This document shows positions 1-8,541 of a DNA stretch of 64,000 bases, piece after piece. The stretch covers positions 1,550,001-1,614,000 of the forward strand of contig NZ_CP082904.1 of the NCBI RefSeq assembly GCF_023517775.1, written 5' to 3'. A program made the position numbers and the translations under genes. The notes beneath the pieces were generated by a model. That model did no database searches, was not told the origin of the DNA, and worked only from the letters and a program-made list of their open reading frames with translations. Each line of letters begins with the position of its first letter. Within the stretch, counting starts at the first letter, position 1. Source of the stretch: Mixta hanseatica (GTDB taxonomy: Bacteria; Pseudomonadota; Gammaproteobacteria; Enterobacterales; Enterobacteriaceae).

Positions 1-245
1 CGCTGAATAAAGCGGCGAACCCAGCCGCTGACCGTCAGGGTAGCCATACCGGTTAGCGGGGCCAGCGTTCTGTTCATATAGGCTTCCAGCGGGATCTCTC
101 CCTGACGGTACTGCGCCATTAATGCCTGTTCCTCGGCGATTAAGGTCTCCGGCGCGTAGCCCTGCGATACCAGCCAGCGCATCCACAGGCTGTTGCTGTC
201 TGCACTAATCAGCGTTTCATCAAGATCGAAAAGCGCTAAATCCAT
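1..245 (-). CDS. HAD-IB family hydrolase, N-terminal part (runs off the window)
   Basis: Partial gene read leftward; its 3' end lies outside the window. The visible 81 codons begin MDLALFDLDETLIS, which is HAD motif I (DxDxT, nucleophile Asp7 and acid/base Asp9). The following SLWMRWLVSQG and the all-helical cap-like stretch fit the SerB-like IB subfamily of phosphatases. The ATG at 243-245 is preceded by a GGAG-type ribosome site (GAGGAGAATCACC). The substrate cannot be told from this fragment. It is divergent from dacC with about 250 bp between. Confidence 0.75.
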   Translation of the reverse strand, partial: MDLALFDLDETLISADSNSLWMRWLVSQGYAPETLIAEEQALMAQYRQGEIPLEAYMNRTLAPLTGMATLTVSGWVRRFIQ

Positions 246-497
246 GGTGATTCTCCTCGGAGCGGGTTTAATCAGATTAGCGGAGTTTTGTGATCGTCTT
301 AATTGATTTACGCAAAATCAGAATCCCCCCTGGTCGCTGTGATTTGTCTTAAGGCGCAGACTAAGGTTTTTCTAATAAACTCTAAGAAACTTTACGAAGC
401 AGCCGTTTTAATCAGCGCCCCGACAGGTTAGCGTAGGACGCTGCTATTCATATCCTTATGAAACTTATGATATTTCCACAGGTTATTTGATTCCATC

Positions 498-1700
498 ATG
501 AAAAAAATGCGCCTTTACGCCGGCGTGGGTTCGCTGGCGCTCTGCGGCACGCTGCTGCTGCTTCCCGTTGTTGTTACTGCTGAACAGGCGCCTGCCGCGC
601 CGCAAATTGAAGCCAAAGCCTGGGTGCTAATGGATTATGCCAGCGGCCATGTGCTGGCGGAGGCCAATGCCGATCAGCGCCTTGATCCGGCCAGCCTGAC
701 CAAAATTATGTCCAGCTATGTGATCGGCCAGGCGCTAAAAAGCGGCAAAATCACCCGCGACGATATGGTGACGGTGGGACATGACGCCTGGGCGACCGGC
801 AATCCAATCCTGAAAGGCTCATCGCTGATGTTTCTCAAGCCTGGCGACCGCATTCCGGTATCGGAGCTGAATAAAGGCATAGTGATTCAGTCAGGTAACG
901 ACGCCAGCATTGCGCTGGCCGATTACGTGGCAGGCAGTCAGGATGCCTTTGTCGGGCTGATGAATAATTACGCTAACGCGTTGGGGCTGAAAAATACTCA
1001 TTTTAAAACCGTGCATGGGCTGGATGCGGAGGGCCAGTACAGTACCGCGCGTGATATGGCGCTGCTCGGGCAGGCGCTGATCCGCGACGTGCCGGAAGAG
1101 TATGCGCTGAATAAAGAGAAGTCTTTTACCTTTAATAATATTACCCAGCGCAACCGCAACCGCCTGCTATGGAGCACCAATCTGAACGTGGACGGCATCA
1201 AAACCGGGCACACCTCAGGCGCGGGCAATAATCTGGTAGCCTCGGCGACCGAAGGAAATATGCGCCTGATCTCGGTGGTGCTGGGCGCAGAGACCGACAG
1301 TATCCGCTTCCGGGAAAGCGAAAAGCTGCTGACGTGGGGCTTTCGTTTTTATGAAACGGTGACGCCGGTGAAGGCCGATGCGCCGTTTGCCCAGCAGCGC
1401 GTCTGGTTTGGCGATCGCAAGGAAGTGTCGCTGGGCGTGGCGCAAGATGCCGCCCTGACCATTGCGAAAGGGCAGATGAAAAATCTGAAGGCCAGCTATA
1501 CCCTTAGTTCACCGCAGTTGCAGGCGCCGCTGAAAAAGTATCAGCCAGTCGGGACCATTAACTTCCAGCTGGATGGGAAAACCATTGCGCAACGGCCGCT
1601 GGTGGTGCTGGAGCCGGTGCAGGAGGGCGGGTTCTTTAGCCGGATGCTCGACTTTATTATGATGAAGCTGAACGGCTGGTTTGGGCAGTGGTTCTCGTAG
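498..1700 (+). CDS. dacC: D-alanyl-D-alanine carboxypeptidase DacC (PBP6)
   Basis: Low-molecular-weight penicillin-binding protein that trims the terminal D-Ala from peptidoglycan pentapeptides in the periplasm. The 400 residues match E. coli DacC in length and nearly throughout. An N-terminal signal peptide ends near residue 28. The three serine-hydrolase motifs are present: SLTK (Ser66-Lys69), SGN (132-134) and KTG (235-237). The C-terminal amphipathic helix ending WFGQWFS is the membrane anchor typical of PBP5/6. DacC is preferred to DacA because of this tail and the [11 protein letters not shown] stretch. In E. coli deoR follows; here sdaC lies convergent. Confidence 0.95.
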   Translation: MKKMRLYAGVGSLALCGTLLLLPVVVTAEQAPAAPQIEAKAWVLMDYASGHVLAEANADQRLDPASLTKIMSSYVIGQALKSGKITRDDMVTVGHDAWATGNPILKGSSLMFLKPGDRIPVSELNKGIVIQSGNDASIALADYVAGSQDAFVGLMNNYANALGLKNTHFKTVHGLDAEGQYSTARDMALLGQALIRDVPEEYALNKEKSFTFNNITQRNRNRLLWSTNLNVDGIKTGHTSGAGNNLVASATEGNMRLISVVLGAETDSIRFRESEKLLTWGFRFYETVTPVKADAPFAQQRVWFGDRKEVSLGVAQDAALTIAKGQMKNLKASYTLSSPQLQAPLKKYQPVGTINFQLDGKTIAQRPLVVLEPVQEGGFFSRMLDFIMMKLNGWFGQWFS

Positions 1701-1727
1701 CCGCGCTTTGCGTGTAGAAGGGAGCTA

Positions 1728-1748
1728 AGGCCAGCAGAACGCTGGCCT
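1728..1748. terminator. hairpin between convergent dacC and sdaC
   Basis: An 8-bp perfect stem (AGGCCAGC / GCTGGCCT) with a 5-nt loop lies between the two convergent stop codons. There is no long U-run on either side, so it is a weak or shared terminator. Confidence 0.5.
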
Positions 1749-1760
1749 GGTTTGCAATAG

Positions 1761-3047
1761 TTAGCCGAGCAGGGAGAAGATAATCGCGGAGATGGAGATC
1801 AACCCGATCAGCGTGACAAAGATATTGCTCAGCGCACCGCTGTAGCGGCGCATCGCCGGTACTTTGTTAATAGCGTACATCGGCATCAGGAACAGCAGCA
1901 CGGCAATAATCGGTCCGCCCAGCGTTTCAATCATGCCAAGAATGCTGGGATTCCAGGTGGCAACCAGCCAGGTGGTCAATAGCATAAACAGGGCGGTAAT
2001 GCGGTTCAGCTTGTTCTCGCTCATGGTTTTGCCGCGCGCGCGCAATGATTTAATCATCAACCCGTTAAAGCCTTCGCGCGCCCCCAGATAGTGACCAAGA
2101 AACGATTTAGTAATCGCCACCATCGCCACAATCGGCGCCATCCACGCCATCATCGGCGTATTAAAATGGTTGGCCAGATAAGAAAGAATTGAAATGTTTT
2201 GCGCCTTGGCTTCCGCCAGATTGGCTGGCGACAGCGACAGCACGCAGCTGAAGACGAAAAACATCACCGTCAGCACCATCATCATATGGCTGAGCGCCAG
2301 AATGCGTGAGCATTTAGCTTCTGCCTCTGCGCCATACTCCTGACGTTTGGCGACCGCGAAGGCGGAAATGATCGGCGAATGATTAAAAGAGAACACCATT
2401 ACCGGTAGCGCCAGCCACAGCGTCATTCCCAGCCCGTTACCGCTGCCGCTTAATGAGGCGTGCTGGAAAATCGCGCCGCTCCAGTTCGGGATCAGCCACA
2501 GCGCCAGCAGCATCAGCACCGCCACAAACGGAAACACCAGCAGGCTCATGGTCTTCACGATCGCCTCTTTCCCAAAGCGCACGATAGTCATCAGCCCGAC
2601 AATCAGCAGCAGCGCCAGCAGCGCGCGCGGCGGAGCCTGCAGATGCAACTGATGGGTCAGAAAGCTTTCTACCGTATTGGTGATTGCCACGCTGTAAACC
2701 AGCAGGATGGGATAAATCGCCAGAAAATAGAGCAGCGTGATGATCTTACCGGCGCCGACGCCGAAATGTTCTTCCACTACTTCGGTAATATCTGCGCCCG
2801 ATTTACTACCGGAGAGCACAAAGCGACACAGGCCGCGGTGCGCATAATAGGTCATCGGAAAGGCCAGCAGGGCCATAATAATCAGTGGGATCAGCCCGCC
2901 GATGCCGGCGTTGATTGGTAAAAAAAGTACCCCTGCGCCAATCGCGGTGCCATACAGCCCTAACATCCACATGGTATCGGTTTTACGCCAGCTGCTGACG
3001 CGCGTTGTCGCCTGCTCGTTCTGGATTGCGGTTTGCTGTGAAGCCAT
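1761..3047 (-). CDS. sdaC: serine/proton symporter SdaC
   Basis: Inner-membrane L-serine importer of the hydroxy/aromatic amino acid permease family, with about 11 membrane segments. The protein is very close to E. coli SdaC (motifs WRKTDTMWMLGLYGTAIGAG, VVEEHFG, FSFNHSPIIS, KSFLGHYLGAREGF). The open frame extends 51 codons upstream, but the ATG at 3045-3047 has a GGAG site 6 nt before it and gives 428 residues, matching the family length of 429. In E. coli sdaC is paired with the serine deaminase sdaB elsewhere on the chromosome; here it stands alone beside dacC. A CRP-type site lies about 165 bp upstream. Confidence 0.93.
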   Translation of the reverse strand: MASQQTAIQNEQATTRVSSWRKTDTMWMLGLYGTAIGAGVLFLPINAGIGGLIPLIIMALLAFPMTYYAHRGLCRFVLSGSKSGADITEVVEEHFGVGAGKIITLLYFLAIYPILLVYSVAITNTVESFLTHQLHLQAPPRALLALLLIVGLMTIVRFGKEAIVKTMSLLVFPFVAVLMLLALWLIPNWSGAIFQHASLSGSGNGLGMTLWLALPVMVFSFNHSPIISAFAVAKRQEYGAEAEAKCSRILALSHMMMVLTVMFFVFSCVLSLSPANLAEAKAQNISILSYLANHFNTPMMAWMAPIVAMVAITKSFLGHYLGAREGFNGLMIKSLRARGKTMSENKLNRITALFMLLTTWLVATWNPSILGMIETLGGPIIAVLLFLMPMYAINKVPAMRRYSGALSNIFVTLIGLISISAIIFSLLG

Positions 3048-3210
3048 TACCATCTCCATGAGTAACGTATGAATATTAAATCGCCAGCGCTCAGTTTTAT
3101 CCTGCAAATTTTTCGCCGTCGATAAATAGAATGAATATTGGAATTCTCCATTTTCGCGGCACACTCTACCACCATCTAAATAAGTTAAAAGTGCCAGAAG
3201 CACTCTGACA

Positions 3211-3226
3211 GGTGATAACGATCACA
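3211..3226 (-). promoter_or_regulatory. CRP-type site upstream of sdaC
   Basis: On the minus strand the sequence reads TGTGA-TCGTTA-TCACC, one base off the CRP core TGTGA-N6-TCACA. E. coli sdaC is known to be cAMP-CRP activated, so the placement agrees with established regulation. Confidence 0.7.
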
Positions 3227-3521
3227 CTGCGACAAATAAATTAGGTCGGATAAGCTGGATGTTTAATTATTTTTAATTTAATTCTCTAATTTTGTTGTTA
3301 AAGCTGGAGGATAAGGCTGATCTTTTATTTATTTACTGGTTGTAAATACCGAGCCTGGTTGCCTGTTTTTTAAACGCTTTTATTTTTATTTATATTGAAA
3401 TCAGTAAGTTGTAATTGAAATTGCCTGCTGTTGATGCCGATTGCGCAATCTCATTAATTATAAAGCCTGTCGTTTGCGCAATAAGTCAGGGCAGGAGGCA
3501 TCAGATGATAAATACCACAGG

Positions 3522-3551
3522 ATAAAAAACAGGCCTGTTAAACAGGCCTGT
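3522..3551 (-). terminator. rho-independent terminator of ybjG
   Basis: Two copies of the self-complementary decamer ACAGGCCTGT are separated by 3 nt and form a 10-bp stem. A T-run follows on the minus strand. It lies just after the ybjG stop codon. Confidence 0.85.
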
Positions 3552-3564
3552 CAGCGAAGGGAAA

Positions 3565-4164
3565 TTAATTACGCACCCAGCCTTTTCTGATCAGCAGGGA
3601 AAAGAGCAGGCGATAAATCTGATGCAGCAATTTCATTAACGGCTCGCCGTACCACGGCCAGGCCATTTGCGAGAACAGGCACCCCAGGATACCTACCAGT
3701 AGGCCGCCTAACATATCCATTGGCCAGTGTACGCCAAGGTAAACCCGCGACCACGCAATGGCCGTGCCGATCGCCAGTAGTAGCACGCCGGACCAAAGGC
3801 GATGCCAAAAGATAAACGCCAGCGCAAAGGTAAAAATCGCGGTGCCATGGTTGCTGGGATAAGACTCGTTAGGCTCATGCGACAGGAACTGATGGCCCAG
3901 TCCCATGGCGAAAGGGCGCGGATGCGGAAACACTAGCCCCACGCCCCATGAGATCGCCATGGCACAGAGCAGAGCAATGCCGGTTTTCAACACCAGCGCC
4001 CGAACGCCGCTATGCGGGCCCCACAGCCAGAGTGCGGCGATCAGCAGCGGGACGATGGCGATTAAATCTTTGGCGATAAAGGTCGCCAGTTCCAGTAACC
4101 AGGCCGCAGAATCCGGCGTGGCGTTGATCCAGAGAAATAGCGTCCGGTTCAACTCTTCCATCAT
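3565..4164 (-). CDS. ybjG: undecaprenyl-diphosphatase YbjG (PAP2 family)
   Basis: Inner-membrane phosphatase that recycles undecaprenyl pyrophosphate to the monophosphate for cell-wall synthesis. The 199 residues match E. coli YbjG end to end (NATPDS near the N-terminus, IRKGWVRN at the C-terminus). PAP2 motifs are visible as PHPRPF, SYPSNHG and SRVYLGVHW with the catalytic histidines retained. The second motif reads PSNHG where E. coli has PSDHG. The start overlaps the upstream PAP2 gene's stop by one base (TAATG), so the two are translationally coupled. Confidence 0.93.
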   Translation of the reverse strand: MMEELNRTLFLWINATPDSAAWLLELATFIAKDLIAIVPLLIAALWLWGPHSGVRALVLKTGIALLCAMAISWGVGLVFPHPRPFAMGLGHQFLSHEPNESYPSNHGTAIFTFALAFIFWHRLWSGVLLLAIGTAIAWSRVYLGVHWPMDMLGGLLVGILGCLFSQMAWPWYGEPLMKLLHQIYRLLFSLLIRKGWVRN

Positions 4165-4934
4165 TATATCTTCCTCATCTTATTCATCAGATGCGTTACG
4201 CACCCGTAGATCAACAGCTGCACCAGCCAAACCCACCAGCCAGCCCATAAATTATGGGAAAGGAAATGCGCGCCGCGCATCATCTGTCCATATCCCATCG
4301 CTAAACCCAGCGCGATCGCGCCGCCCCAGCAGAGCCAGGCCATTCTGGGACGCGACGGCCAGTAAAGAAAAAACAGCGCCATTAAACTGAAGCCGCTTGA
4401 GGCATGCCCGCCGGGGAAACAGCGGCCGGGGCCGCTTTCCACCGGCACGGCACCGAGCAGCGGATAAGAGAAAGCTTTGCCGCCAAACTGCACCAGATCC
4501 CAGGGGCAGGAGTGCGCGCTGGTTGCTTTCAGCACCCCTACCGCCAGCGACCCGACGCCGATCAGCAACGCTACCAGCACCCAATGCTGTTGACGACGCA
4601 TCAGACCTGCCAGCAGCAGCAAAACGCCGGTGGCAATCACCACATATTTCAACAGGCGGTGGTTTATGAGATCCAACCAGGCGTTATCCTTCCACGGAAA
4701 CTGCTGCGTCATAGGATCGAACCAGTAACCGGTTAGTGTCATATCCAGGCTTCCGTCACGCGCCAGCCATAAAAACAGCAGGCCAAAAAACATCAGTAAA
4801 ACAGCATGGATAGCGTAAAAGCGCGTGGATAAAGGGTAAAGCGCGTTAATCCTAATCGGGAGGAGTGTTTCGTGTTGGTTTAACTTTGAAGAGAGTTGCA
4901 TGACCGTGCCCATCGCCTGATACAGAGGGGCCAT
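4164..4934 (-). CDS. PAP2-superfamily inner-membrane phosphatase, unnamed
   Basis: Multi-pass membrane protein of about 256 residues. Signature stretches are KATSAHSCPWDL, PGRCFPGGHASSG and RGAHFLSHNLWAGW, typical of membrane PAP2 proteins of the COG3907 type. The first motif has Cys where classical PAP2 enzymes have Arg. Likely substrates are a lipid pyrophosphate or the lipid A phosphates, but this is inference. It is the first gene of a two-gene unit with ybjG. The first ATG (4934) is only 15 bp from a PmrA-like box, so the real start may be Met8 (4913) or Met12 (4901); no strong ribosome site decides it. Confidence 0.8.
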   Translation of the reverse strand: MAPLYQAMGTVMQLSSKLNQHETLLPIRINALYPLSTRFYAIHAVLLMFFGLLFLWLARDGSLDMTLTGYWFDPMTQQFPWKDNAWLDLINHRLLKYVVIATGVLLLLAGLMRRQQHWVLVALLIGVGSLAVGVLKATSAHSCPWDLVQFGGKAFSYPLLGAVPVESGPGRCFPGGHASSGFSLMALFFLYWPSRPRMAWLCWGGAIALGLAMGYGQMMRGAHFLSHNLWAGWWVWLVQLLIYGCVTHLMNKMRKI

Positions 4935-4948
4935 AGTGCGCAGCGGCG

Positions 4949-4965
4949 CTTAAGAAAACATTAAG
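4949..4965 (-). promoter_or_regulatory. PmrA/BasR box upstream of the PAP2 pair
   Basis: The minus strand reads CTTAAT-GTTTT-CTTAAG. This is a full match to the PmrA direct-repeat consensus YTTAAK-N5-YTTAAK. The site immediately precedes the PAP2-ybjG unit and points the right way. Control of these phosphatases by PmrAB is inferred from the match. Confidence 0.65.
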
Positions 4966-4982
4966 AGGCAAAAGCAAGGCAT

Positions 4983-5047
4983 AAAAAAACCCGCTAATCA
5001 TCGATTAACGGGCTCCACAATTTGGGATTTCAAAGAAAAGCAGTGGC
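4983..5047 (-). ncRNA. rybB: RybB, Hfq-dependent sigma-E small RNA
   Basis: The transcript starts GCCACTGCTTTTCTTTGA, the conserved RybB 5' seed that base-pairs with outer-membrane porin mRNAs. The TTGTGGAGCCC block then matches E. coli RybB. It ends in a CCCGTTAATC / GATTAGCGGG hairpin plus seven Ts. The RNA is about 65 nt, somewhat shorter than the roughly 80 nt of E. coli. In E. coli rybB also lies next to ybjL. It acts post-transcriptionally to lower porin synthesis under envelope stress. Confidence 0.92.
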
Positions 5048-5080
5048 ACTTATTCAGACTCCCCTTGTGTAGAGAAGTTC
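5048..5080 (-). promoter_or_regulatory. sigma-E promoter of rybB
   Basis: A GAACTT -35 element (complement of 5075-5080), a 16-bp spacer and a TCTGAA -10 element (5053-5058) lie 5 nt before the RybB first base. This is a textbook RpoE promoter. Confidence 0.88.
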
Positions 5081-5100
5081 GCGGCCGGATTAAAATATTT

Positions 5101-6624
5101 TTAACCGCCCAGCGCCGGCCAGATAATCACGATCAGCGTCCCTGCCAGCGTCAGCAGAACATTAGCGATAGCGTAGGTGCCGGCATAGCCCAGCGCCGGG
5201 ATATTACTGCGCGCGGTATCACTGATAATTTCCATCGCCGGCGCACAGGTGCGTGCGCCCATAATCGCCCCGAACAGCAGCGCGCGGTTCATCCGCAGCA
5301 CGTAGGCGCCAAACAGGTAACAGAGCACCACCGGCAGCAGGCTGACCGCCAGGCCGCTCAGCAGCATCAGCAAGCCGGTTTCGCCCAGCCCCTGGCCCAG
5401 ACCGCTGCCCGCGCTCAGGCCCACGCCCGCCATAAACACCATCAGGCCGATAATGAAAAAGGCGCAGAAAGCCAGCAGATCGGTGACCTGACTGTGAATA
5501 GAGATAAAGCCGATACGATCCGCCAGGCTTTTCACGCGTCTGGCTTCGCCGCTGACCTGCAGCACGTCGCCTTTGTTCAGCATGATGCTTTCATCAATCG
5601 GCATTTCAATCTGGCTGCGGATAACGCGGTTAAGAAAACAACCGTGATCGGTCAGCTTTAAATGGCTCAGGCGCCGGTTGACCGCATTGTTATTCTTGAC
5701 CACGATCTCTTCCGTTACGATGCGCATATCCAGCAGATCGCGATCGAACACCTCTTTACCGTTACGGAAGCTGGGATCGAGGCGCGCATGGGCATCGGGA
5801 TAGCCGACCAGGGAAATTTCATCGCCCAGCTGCAGCACTGCGTCGCCGTCGGGGCTGGCCAAAATGCCGTTGCGACGAATGCGCTCAATATAGCAGCCGG
5901 TCTGACGGTAAATGCCCAGCTCGCGCAGGTTTTTTCCGTCGGCCCACGCCACCAGCTCCGGGCCAACGCGATAGGCGCGGATCACCGGCAGATAAACTTT
6001 GCGCTGGCTGTCGGTATCCAGGCCGCGTTCACGTGCGATTTGCTGAGCGCAGGTCGGCAGATCCTGATGCTGCAGGCGCGGCAAGTAGCGCGCGCCGAAA
6101 ATCAGGCTGACCAGGCCTACCAGGTAGGTCAGGGCATAGCCCAGGCTGAGGTGATCCTGCATCTGGCCAAGCAGGTGGCTGTCGTTCATCGACTGCCGCA
6201 GCGTATCGCCTGCGCCAACCAGCACCGGCGTAGAGGTCATCGCGCCCGCCAGCATGCCCGCCGTTAGCCCAATATCCCAGCCGAACGCTTTGCCTAACGC
6301 CAGCGCTAATAGCATGGCGCTGGAGACCATCACCAACGCCAGCATCAGATAATTTTTACCGTCGCGGAAAAAAATAGAAAAGAAATTGGGGCCCGCTTCC
6401 ACACCAACGCAGAAAATAAAAAGCATAAAACCCAGGCTAAGCGCATCGGTATTAATTGAAAAATGCTGCTGGCCCAGTAATAGTGAAACCACTAAAACAC
6501 CAATGGAATTACCCAGTTGCACTGAACCCAGCCGTAATTTACCCAGGCAAAGTCCTAAAGCCAGTACAACGAATAATAACAATATATCATTCCGGCTTAA
6601 CAAATCTGCGACGTTTATATTCAC
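5101..6624 (-). CDS. ybjL: AspT/YbjL-family putative transporter with an internal in-frame deletion
   Basis: Inner-membrane protein of the aspartate:alanine exchanger family: N-terminal AspT membrane domain, two regulatory RCK_C (TrkA-C) domains around residues 200-370, C-terminal AspT domain. It is nearly identical in order to E. coli YbjL (561 aa) but has 507 residues. After AFFIIGLM the sequence jumps straight to [11 protein letters not shown]. The roughly 54 residues that open the second membrane domain in YbjL and YidE are missing. Both flanks of the gap end in GLM, suggesting deletion between short repeats. The frame stays open, but transport function is doubtful. rybB follows on the same strand. 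Confidence 0.9.
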   Translation of the reverse strand: MNINVADLLSRNDILLLFVVLALGLCLGKLRLGSVQLGNSIGVLVVSLLLGQQHFSINTDALSLGFMLFIFCVGVEAGPNFFSIFFRDGKNYLMLALVMVSSAMLLALALGKAFGWDIGLTAGMLAGAMTSTPVLVGAGDTLRQSMNDSHLLGQMQDHLSLGYALTYLVGLVSLIFGARYLPRLQHQDLPTCAQQIARERGLDTDSQRKVYLPVIRAYRVGPELVAWADGKNLRELGIYRQTGCYIERIRRNGILASPDGDAVLQLGDEISLVGYPDAHARLDPSFRNGKEVFDRDLLDMRIVTEEIVVKNNNAVNRRLSHLKLTDHGCFLNRVIRSQIEMPIDESIMLNKGDVLQVSGEARRVKSLADRIGFISIHSQVTDLLAFCAFFIIGLMVFMAGVGLSAGSGLGQGLGETGLLMLLSGLAVSLLPVVLCYLFGAYVLRMNRALLFGAIMGARTCAPAMEIISDTARSNIPALGYAGTYAIANVLLTLAGTLIVIIWPALGG

Positions 6625-6914
6625 GTATTAACTTCTTGTTTACCAGTAACTTGTTGAAAGACCTGAAATTCCAGGCTACCGTTAATTCCTGTAATCGCGA
6701 TGGTAAGCCGGTCAGGTTACCGTCTGGAAAGATGTATTCAGGAGTAAGTATCGAGTGGCGTTCATTTTATTCATTTATTCCTCAGACCTCCAGCGAAAGC
6801 CATAGCGAAAACAAAAAATTTTATTAACTTTTAGCTGTTAATTGTTTAACAGCCTTCGGCGTGAATAGTTATTTTTTGACGATCCTGGTTAGCAGAAATA
6901 AACGAGGAAAAATT

Positions 6915-7289
6915 ATGCTGTTGTATGGCGTCCGCTGGCCGGGCGTACTGATGTGTATGTCGCTTTACTGCGCAACATTTTTCCTGACTCGTTACGGCGT
7001 TGCTGAAGATGCGCCGGGGCAAACCTCTGAGCAAACCGGGCTGCTGCTGTTTATGCTGCCGGGCCTGATCGCGGGACTAATCAACCGCAATACGCCGCTG
7101 GCGCTGGCATTGTTGGCGGCGCTAGCCGCAACGCCTTGCTGCCTGCTGCTCGGCTTCAGTTCCGCGGTAATGCGGTTTTCGCCGCTGCAGGAGTTAGCCT
7201 GGATGACCAGCGCTATCTTCTGGTGCGGCTTCGGCGCGCTGTTGGTGATGCTGTGGCGTACCCTGGCCGCCTCGCGCATAACGCGTTAG
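6915..7289 (+). CDS. ybjM: inner-membrane protein YbjM
   Basis: Small protein of 124 residues with about four hydrophobic segments and no known function. It matches the position (between ybjL and grxA) and pattern (LLLFMLPG, QELAWMTSAIFWCGFGAL) of E. coli YbjM, although overall similarity is modest. The ATG at 6915 is preferred to the upstream 6861 start because GAGGAAAAATT directly precedes it. It is divergent from ybjL. Confidence 0.8.
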   Translation: MLLYGVRWPGVLMCMSLYCATFFLTRYGVAEDAPGQTSEQTGLLLFMLPGLIAGLINRNTPLALALLAALAATPCCLLLGFSSAVMRFSPLQELAWMTSAIFWCGFGALLVMLWRTLAASRITR

Positions 7290-7296
7290 CAGCGAT

Positions 7297-7333
7297 AAAA
7301 AAACCGGCGCGCGACAGCGGGCCGGTTTTTTTT
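7297..7333. terminator. bidirectional terminator between ybjM and grxA
   Basis: A GC-rich stem (CCGGC / GCCGG) is flanked by seven As on the left and eight Ts on the right. It can therefore stop transcription from both convergent genes. Confidence 0.88.
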
Positions 7334-7344
7334 ACGTCGGTTGT

Positions 7345-7608
7345 TTACAGCGCGACGCCCAGGTTCGCTTTGCTCCAGGCGTTAAAATCGGTAAAACCGC
7401 CGACATGCTGCTGATCGACAAAAATCTGCGGAACGGTTTCCACTGGCTTACCGGTTTTTTGTTCCAGATCCGCTTTGGTAATGCCTTCTGCCTGAATATC
7501 AACGTAGCGGAAAGTAAAATCGTCACGCTCTGCGGTCAACTTCTCCGCCAGTTCTTTTGCACGCACACAGTAAGGGCAGCTCGGGCGACCAAAAATGACT
7601 GCAAGCAT
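7345..7608 (-). CDS. grxA: glutaredoxin 1
   Basis: Cytosolic 87-residue glutathione-dependent dithiol oxidoreductase, which reduces ribonucleotide reductase and OxyR. The active site is C11-P-Y-C14. The TVPQIFVDQQHVGG segment (cis-proline and glutathione contacts) is conserved. It matches E. coli GrxA almost end to end. It is divergent from nfsA. E. coli grxA is an OxyR target, but I could not pick out an OxyR site here. Confidence 0.96.
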   Translation of the reverse strand: MLAVIFGRPSCPYCVRAKELAEKLTAERDDFTFRYVDIQAEGITKADLEQKTGKPVETVPQIFVDQQHVGGFTDFNAWSKANLGVAL

Positions 7609-7635
7609 CGTTATCTCCTTTATGTCACATTTTTG

Positions 7636-7651
7636 TGTGAATTATGTCACA
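7636..7651. promoter_or_regulatory. perfect CRP-type palindrome in the grxA-nfsA divergent region
   Basis: The sequence TGTGA-ATTATG-TCACA matches the CRP core exactly. It is centred 35 bp from the grxA start codon and about 156 bp from nfsA. A third TCACA half-site lies 11 bp to the left (7625-7629). CRP control of grxA or nfsA is not something I know from E. coli. Confidence 0.55.
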
Positions 7652-7799
7652 CTTTTACCTTCAGTAAAGGCATCATGAACCGCAACCGTCGTGATTGTAA
7701 AGCAGACTCTGCCTGTTGGTACAATGTGCACAGGCTATGCGCCAGGGTGCCCGTTAGGCTTTACTATAAAATGTTTCAATAACACTTCCGGAGATTGAC

Positions 7800-8522
7800 A
7801 TGACGCCGACTATTGAACTGTTACGTACGCATCGTTCGATTCGTGCTTTTACCGATCAACCGATTAGCGATGAACAGCGTGAGGCGATTATTGCCGCCGC
7901 GCAGTCGGCTTCCACATCCAGTTTTTTACAGTGCTCTTCTATTATCCGCATCACCGATAAAGCGCTACGCGAACAGCTGGTGACACTCAGCGGCGGCCAG
8001 CAGTATGTGGCGCAGGCAGCAGAGTTTTGGGTGTTCTGCGCCGATTTCCAGCGCAATCTGCAAATTTGCCCGCAGGCGCAGCTGGGGCTGGCGGAGCAGC
8101 TGCTGTTAGGCTGCGTCGATACGGCGATTATGGGACAGAATGCGATGGTAGCCGCCGAGTCGCTTGGGCTGGGCGGCGTTTATATTGGCGGCATCCGTAA
8201 CAGTATTGAGCAGGTGACCGACCTGCTGGGCCTGCCGCAGCATGTGCTGCCGCTGTTTGGTATGTGCCTCGGCTGGCCGGAGCATGAACCCGATCTGAAA
8301 CCGCGTATGCCCGCAACGATGATGGTGCATGAAAATCGCTATCAGCCGCTGGATCGCCATCAGCTTGATGAGTACGATCGCCAGCTGGAAGCTTACTATC
8401 AGCAGCGCGACAGCAATCAACGCAGCGATAATTTCAGTAATCACATTCGCCGTACTATCGTGCGCGAAAGCCGTCCATTTATTCTTGATTACCTGCATAA
8501 GCAGGGCTGGGCAACGCGATAA
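7800..8522 (+). CDS. nfsA: oxygen-insensitive NADPH nitroreductase NfsA
   Basis: FMN-dependent cytosolic enzyme of 240 residues that reduces nitroaromatics and quinones by two-electron steps using NADPH. The [10 protein letters not shown]-terminus, the [13 protein letters not shown] flavin-binding stretch and the [11 protein letters not shown] motif are those of NfsA. A GGAG site 7 nt before the ATG supports the start. It heads nfsA-rimK-ybjN as in E. coli, but the small ybjC gene that normally precedes and overlaps nfsA is absent. Confidence 0.95.
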   Translation: MTPTIELLRTHRSIRAFTDQPISDEQREAIIAAAQSASTSSFLQCSSIIRITDKALREQLVTLSGGQQYVAQAAEFWVFCADFQRNLQICPQAQLGLAEQLLLGCVDTAIMGQNAMVAAESLGLGGVYIGGIRNSIEQVTDLLGLPQHVLPLFGMCLGWPEHEPDLKPRMPATMMVHENRYQPLDRHQLDEYDRQLEAYYQQRDSNQRSDNFSNHIRRTIVRESRPFILDYLHKQGWATR

Positions 8523-8541
8523 CGGCTGCGGAGAACGCCGG

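Larger units (their letters stand above)
3048..3564. other. 517-bp intergenic region, sdaC promoter side and ybjG terminator side
   Basis: The region is AT-rich and without a convincing reading frame. It holds the CRP-like site for sdaC, a long A/T tract between about 3230 and 3420, and the ybjG terminator at its right end. Leucine-responsive or H-NS control would suit the composition, but no specific site was recognised. Confidence 0.6.

Noticed and set aside
2460..2921. Long rightward frame opposite sdaC, and many similar ones opposite other genes
   Set aside because: These are antisense shadows rich in Gln, Arg and His, caused by codon bias of the real genes; none resembles a known protein.
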